Source: Trichobilharzia regenti (lineage: Eukaryota > Platyhelminthes > Trematoda > Strigeidida > Schistosomatidae). From it: a stretch of 64,000 bases of DNA. Both the position numbers and the translations under genes were made by a program. Below are positions 58,822 through 64,000 of this stretch, one piece after another. The notes beneath the pieces were generated by a model. It saw only the letters and a program-made list of their open reading frames with translations. It was not told where the DNA came from and ran no database searches. Where the stretch lies: the NCBI GenBank assembly GCA_944472135.2, contig CALYDD020000387.1, positions 96,416 through 160,415 of the forward strand, in the 5' to 3' direction. Each line of letters opens with the position of its first letter. Position 1 is the first letter of the stretch.

Positions 58822-59303
58822 TGAGCTGACATCAGTTAGAGAACCACTGGAAAACCTAGGAGTACTGGACAGCTGTTTCGTCCTAGTTTGGGACTCTTCA
58901 TCAGTACGCACCAACCACAGGGGTTCGAACCCAGGACCTTCTGGTTACAAGGCGAGCTCGTATACCATTGAGCCACTAGGGTACAGCAGGTTGAAGATGA
59001 GGCAGTAACTCATCGAAGAAGACATTGCGAAGTGGTCGCGCTATGTCGTGAATTGGCAGAACTTAGAATTCATGGACTGGTCACTGGATCGGGTCCCAGT
59101 GGCTCAATGGTCTACGAGCTCGCCTTGTAACCAGAAGGTCCTGGGTTCGAACCCCTGTGGTTGGTGCGTACTGATGAAGAGTCCCAAACTAGGACGAAAC
59201 AGCTGTCCAGTACTCCCAAGTTTCCCAATGATTCTCTAACCAATATCTGCTCATGATTAAATCCTCCATGCAATCAAACAAAATCCCTACAAAACCAATA
59301 CTT
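58822..59303 (+). mobile_element. Hammerhead-bearing foldback retroposon (H7), most complete copy
   Basis: Flanked by GAATCATATTTA at 58810-58821 and 59304-59315. The left arm 58822-58980 (minus unit: hammerhead module, B-box GGTTCGAAC complement, A-box complement) is the inverted partner of the right arm about 59092-59260 (plus unit: TGGCTCAATGG A-box, GGGTTCGAACCCC B-box at 59143-59155, hammerhead 59168-59213). It ends CCAATACTTG. The spacer 58981-59091 is the 5' leader. Confidence 0.92.
59168..59213 (+). ncRNA. Hammerhead ribozyme-like module
   Basis: GUACUG (59168-59173), heptamer AUGAAGA, stem II GUCC/GGAC with loop CAAACUA, GAAA, palindromic CAGCUG giving a minimal stem III, GUC, then CAGUAC (59208-59213) pairing perfectly with GUACUG. 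All stems are present; the heptamer has A where C is required in CUGANGA. The complementary arm at 58858-58906 encodes the same module on the minus strand. Confidence 0.6.
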
Positions 59304-59819
59304 GAATCATATTTAGTCTGATATTTCCAGTTCTTTTCTACTAGTACACTCATAATTCAGACAGACTATCTCAAAAAAATTTCTTTGCTTTCTGTATGAA
59401 TACGATAATTCAAAATAGTTAACTCATAGTAAACTATATCTTCAGTAAACCGGTAAACAGATGAACAAAATCTTTACTCGATTATACTTTACTGGCTCAT
59501 TTTACTCATTTTATAAAATACTTTATTTTACCTAGGATTTAAGAACATAGGTTAATCCAGCACAAATATCTTTCATATTGTATTATAGACTAACCATCCT
59601 TGTGCTATTACAGATCAGGAGGTGCTGAATAGCTATAGTGCGGTTAACTTATAAGCCCCAGTCTCTGGTAGGATTGTTTTTTAACACTCTTGAAGAATGA
59701 CATAATAAAACGAAGCTGCTATTTAGCACTTCTTGGTTTTCAATATATTAGATTATCAAAAAATTTGCTCTGAAATGATTCATATCCCCTTAAACCAAAC
59801 AATTGTGCCACCTAGTACT

Positions 59820-60600
59820 ACAGGAACATAGAGAAGACGGAGGTGATGAAGATAACCAACGAACATCAACAACAACAACAACAACCAGCACTAATCACCA
59901 TCAAAGGGAGAAATTTGACTGAGGCTTCTTCCTTCACTTATCTACGAACCACGATTTCAACCACAGGCTCAGCAATTAGTGAAGATGTCAGAGCAGGCCA
60001 GAATCGAAAAGGCAAGGCAAGATACGCCTACATCAACCTGAAAGCAGTGTTGGAAATCTTCCGCACTGCGTTCAGCCAGCATAAATAACAAGATCCGGTT
60101 TGCACTCAACACAAATGTTACGTTGGTCCTTCTATGTATGTATGTATGTATGTCACGAAAAGCATTTCCAACAGTCAGTTGTCGGCTCTCATCAACGGCT
60201 TCCTTCGCTGGTTCCACACTGAAGATCGAATAGCCGGCCAGAAAGAGTAAGTAACAAGAAACTCTGGCCAGCAACAAACCAAACAATAACCGATAGCTCC
60301 TCAAATATGTAGGAGTAAATGGAGATGGATTGGGTATACTCTGAGCAAGGAGCCCGTGAAATGACATCTGGAGCAATGCAAGCCATTGCTCGAGTGGAAT
60401 CCGAATGGGAAGAGACGAGTGAGTCGTTGGCGCTAGGGTGACATGGAGGAGATCGTGTGAGGAGGAGATGAGAGATTATGGTCAATCGTTGACCCAGATG
60501 AAGAGGACGGTAGAATATAGAACAAAGTGGAGATGTGTTACTGAAGCCGTCTCTACGTTCCACTCGGAACCTAAGGGAGTAATAAATATAATAATATAAT
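59820..60600 (+). mobile_element. RTE-B relic (3' third)
   Basis: It starts with GAAGACGGAGGTGATGAAGA (KTEMMKI equivalent), then (CAA)n, GGGAGAAATTTGACTGAGGC, ATGGAGATGGATTGGGTATA and GCTCGAGTGGAATCCGAATG, and ends GTTCCACTCGGAACCTAAGG with AATAAATATAATAATATAAT. Confidence 0.85.
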
Positions 60601-61059
60601 AGTACTATTTCTCATGTATTTGAGTTGGTCTTCATTTTCGTATTTGTTCCTTTATTATTCACTACGCATGAATACATGTCATTTAATTATAAGTAATTCG
60701 GTCAATTTTACCAGAAAAGAATCATCACATTTGAGCAATATGTATTATTGGACGTTGTGGGTTTGTAATTTATATACTCTACTCTATGTTTAATGTTTGT
60801 ATATCTTTCAAGGAATAATGAAAATTTGATACTGTTCTTTCAGTTCAGAAGTTAGAAACAGTAACCCAATACTATTCCAGTGTATTAAGGTTATATTTTA
60901 CATAATGTACTGTGAGTGAAGGAAGACTCCGTCACCACCCATTACATCAGCATCAAGTTCCACTCCAAGTCTACCATAAATTCAATAGAATTCATCCCTT
61001 AGACTCTGAATGTAACACAGCAATACATCTCAATTTCACCCTGTTCTTCACCTATTTTA

Positions 61060-61640
61060 CCCGGCTCCATAATCATCCATAACTTTCATTTCTTCGTCAC
61101 ACAACCTCTATATCACTATCGGATAGATGCCCAACTCAGTATTTCTTCTTCGGATTCCCCTCAGTGTCTAATGCACCTCCATTTCCTTATTCGTATTTAC
61201 TGTGCGATAGATTCTTGCTTGGTAAGCTGCCTACAAGAGTTCCTTGTTGCTTATTCTTTCCCGCATACTATCTGATCTTCAGTATCAGACAAAGGAGGTA
61301 ATTGCTGGAAATAATTTCACTGGTGAGCGCATCAAGTCACTGAAACATATAGAAGTGCTGACTTACTTGACATTCGTGTTCAAAATTTCCATCTTGTTCG
61401 TTACTCTAAGTACAATAGATTAGAGTAATGAACGTTTTCCTTGCTTTTCTGACCCTTGCTTTATTATCCTCATCTGTCATATCACCTGTGATTGAAACGA
61501 TTCTGTCTAGCGAAGCAGAAGTAGTGTCTTCCTTTAGAATCCTTCCACTGATTACGTTTGGTGCTTAATGTTGTTAGTTAGACATCTTCATCACCTCAGT
61601 CTTCACCTGAAGTCCTGTCTTCAGTTGAACGTAGCCGCAC
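61060..61640 (-). mobile_element. RTE-B relic (C-terminal part)
   Basis: CACACAACCTCTATATCAC, CTAATGCACCTCCATTTCC, TCCGCATACTATCTGATCTTCA-type and CATCACCTCAGTCTTCACCT blocks follow RTE-B order on the minus strand. Degenerate. Confidence 0.65.
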
Positions 61641-61779
61641 CGAAAATGCTGTTTTTACACATAAAAGTTCACCAACAACTCATTTAGTATACATGTATAG
61701 TTCACCATTACTTACCTATATATTTTCTCATTTGGTTATTCAGAGTGTAAATACTTATTAAACAGTGGTATTTAATTTA

Positions 61780-62110
61780 TTCTGTCGAGTCCCTAATGAT
61801 AAATATAATCAAAGTTCAAATTATGAGTTGCCTAGGGAGACATTTTATCCCCCTTCGTTAGGACCCTTCATCAGTGTGCACCCATCACCTCATCAGGGTT
61901 CAAACCCAAGACTTTTAATTTACGTGGCCAACCCGTTAATAATGCGACCACTTGGACCAATAGCTTATAATTCATGAATTCTAATTTTTTCAGTTCTCTA
62001 CATAACGCCATCCTCAACCAATGCCATCGATGATCGGAAACTTCACCTTGAGAAAGTGAACCCTGCTGGCGACATTTATCATTCAAACTCCAAAACGTTT
62101 ATCCATCTAG
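61780..62110 (-). repeat. Possible hammerhead-retroposon relic
   Basis: The minus strand has CTGATGAAGGGTCCTAACGA (about 61874-61855), a B-box-like GGGTTCAAACCCTG-type block and a tRNA-like head near 61950. Strongly diverged. Confidence 0.4.
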
Positions 62111-63590
62111 TAGTCGCCAATGAATTGGAAATTGATGGCTAGATCATAAGTTTTGTAGGGATTTGGAATTAAATTCAATGTAGATTTGATTTAAGATTTC
62201 GATTTGAACAAAGGAACTCAAAAAATCAAAGTTTCAAAGTGTCAATAATAATATCTCTTCTAACTGTTTTACTTTATAATTCAAAACACCATACTGAAAA
62301 TCAAATAATCAACATGTCATATATTTTTATTTACATGCAGGCGTTTTCACACTTATTTTTGTTTCATCTACGCCCCATGATATATATATATATATAATAT
62401 ATATATATACCCTTATATTATTATGTAACAATCAATCATTTATGCATCTGTTTATGCCTTTTTCTTGTACATACCAATACGAAGGTTATTCTTACGTTGT
62501 ATCTAAGACTATGGGAATAAAAAATAATTTCTTGTTGCTGGTTTAAAAAAGCAAGCGACCAACCAACCAAGCAAATCATCACCTTATTTATCCCCTGTCT
62601 GACAGTGTTGTTGAGGATCACTTTGATTGAATGTAAAAAGTATAATAATAATAATAAATCCGCCTACAGGTTACGCTTAATTGAGCTGGAGTTATATGAA
62701 TAGTTATAATAGTAGTCAGTGTGTGAGGATAATAGTGAAGGCTGTTACATAATATAAGTATTTACATTCTTCCCATCACTCTCCCAAATTTCATCCACTG
62801 TCGCACGGTTATTATTATTATTACTATCGATCCCAAATGGAAATTTGGAAGTTGTTATATTTTTTATGACACTTTATATAGACAACAGCTTACCACTCCT
62901 CCCCACTCCACCCCCACAGATTCATACTCACACATATAGAGAGAAAGCCTTAACGAATGACCTGTTTATAGTCTTCCATTATTCGTAAAATAATTGTGAT
63001 AGTAATAATAATAGTAATAATAATGAAAGCTATCATGTTACTATGAGAAAACACCAAGGCACATTAGGATTGAGTAAGCAAGGAATGATCATTAAACAAC
63101 ATGAACAGATAAAAAATAAAGTGTGATTGAGGGTTACTGGCGTACAAATTGCAGGATCAAGTAGCGAGAAGAAAAAAATATATGGAAAGTGAAAGGTTAA
63201 AACAAAATAGAAAAACTAAAAAATGATATTGAACAAATAAATAAAAATGACAGTGACCCTTTAATGGGTTCATTTATTCTCTGGCGTTAATTTATTATTC
63301 TTCGCCTACTCAATAAAACGAAAGACGCGGGTCAATTAGACTTTTAAAGTAATGCAAATAACAAACAGTGAATAATATTTATTCGATAATTTCTATGGTG
63401 AATAATTTAAACATGAGAGTTGGTTTTTCTTTGCATGTTTTTCTACTAATATTCTGTGTCACATATAATTCGAATTCTGTTACATCGTATTTTTCACCAC
63501 GTATTCATATTTAGACAGACAGTGAGCAAAGATAAAAAAGTAACACGTAATGGGTTTTATTTTGTTTGGGAGCTTTTGTATAAGAAAAAA
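62110..63590. other. Intergenic, no gene recognised
   Basis: AT-rich with an (AT)n run at 62380-62409 and (TAA)n/(ATT)n runs near 62645 and 62812. No coding similarity. Confidence 0.5.
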
Positions 63591-63596
63591 GTAAAT

Positions 63597-63800
63597 GAAA
63601 GTCGGTGGCACAGTGGTTAGGACTCTCGCCGACCATGCACATCGTCCGAGGTTCGATCCCATGCCGACGCACACCTGACATCTATGTTCGGCCTGCAAAA
63701 TTTGGGCTACCGATATCACATGCTGAAAATTCCATACTTGTACCAAAAATATGGTGTGGAAACAAGCTGTAATGAAAGATAAAAAATAAAATAAAAAAAA
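63597..63800 (+). mobile_element. tRNA-headed SINE (S4)
   Basis: Head AGTCGGTGGCACAGTGGTTA followed by GGACTCTCGCC; B-box GGTTCGATCCC (63650-63660); body CACACCTGACAT and GGCTACCGATATCACATGCT; 3' block GTGTGGAAACAAGCTGTAAT, then an A-rich tail to about 63800. Same family as 41640-41888. Confidence 0.88.
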
Positions 63801-63957
63801 AAAAACAACAGAAGTTGATCGATTAAAATGATGACTTAGAAAGTTGTACTTCGCGAAAATCTTCCCCTGTGGATAAATATTATAATATGTTCACTATTAA
63901 ATCTGTACATATATTCGTCATACATTGTGATGTAACATCTCTTCATTTCTGTCTTAG

Positions 63958-64000
63958 CTTATATCATTCTCTGCCTAAGAGAAACACTCGTAGTGGACTA
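63958..64000 (+). other. Possible start of an exon of a neighbouring gene
   Basis: An acceptor-like TTCATTTCTGTCTTAG precedes an open frame reading LYHSLPKRNTRSGL to the window edge. Too short to identify; it could be chance. Confidence 0.2.

Noticed and set aside
1..64000. CRISPR array, operon or prokaryotic mobile element
   Set aside because: No regularly spaced direct repeats; the gene structure, splice sites and LINE/SINE content are eukaryotic.

Overview
The window is one locus of a schistosome-type blood-fluke genome. It is a eukaryotic, intron-rich gene whose introns are packed with RTE-clade LINEs, Penelope-like elements (PLEs), and tRNA-derived retroposons carrying hammerhead-ribozyme sequence. 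That mixture is characteristic of Schistosoma. I cannot name the species from sequence alone.

Host gene. One protein-coding gene is convincing: an ASPM (abnormal spindle / Asp) orthologue on the + strand, entering the window already in progress and ending at a TAA at 46007-46009. I placed 17 coding exons (649-46009). Every splice junction is GT/AG and every reading-frame phase joins. They encode about 1,439 residues: an ASPM-specific helical region, two calponin-homology domains, a short IQ region and the conserved ASPM C-terminal region. The N-terminus lies upstream of the window. The IQ region is built from four consecutive exons of exactly 219 nt, each phase 0/0 and each carrying three IQ motifs.

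Introns (about 41 kb). They hold two RTE-like LINE families, called RTE-A and RTE-B here. RTE-A copies include one with an open 641-codon RT frame at 5883-7808. RTE-B includes an apparently intact 989-aa endonuclease + RT ORF at 30905-33874, antisense to ASPM. There are also at least five decayed PLE fragments with GIY-YIG or flanking motifs, three large inverted repeats (one with about 458-bp arms), a tRNA-headed SINE family that shares sequence with both ends of RTE-B, and a second tRNA-headed family with a hammerhead module and foldback architecture.

3' flank (46.0-64 kb). I see no convincing host gene. The stretch 47.75-55.54 kb is a stack of RTE insertions: a nearly full-length RTE-A relic on the minus strand interrupted by two more RTE-A copies, then a long frame-shifted RTE-B copy on the plus strand. 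Further out are RTE-B relics, a degenerate telomere-like tract, a clean hammerhead foldback insertion with target-site duplication, and a SINE.

Most notable signal. The hammerhead-bearing tRNA-headed retroposon occurs as foldback composites flanked by target-site duplications at three independent sites (14.6, 29.5 and 58.8 kb), all sharing the same 3' terminus. The composite therefore appears to have mobilised as one RNA. Penelope-type inverted terminal repeats and an RTE-B/SINE chimera accompany it.
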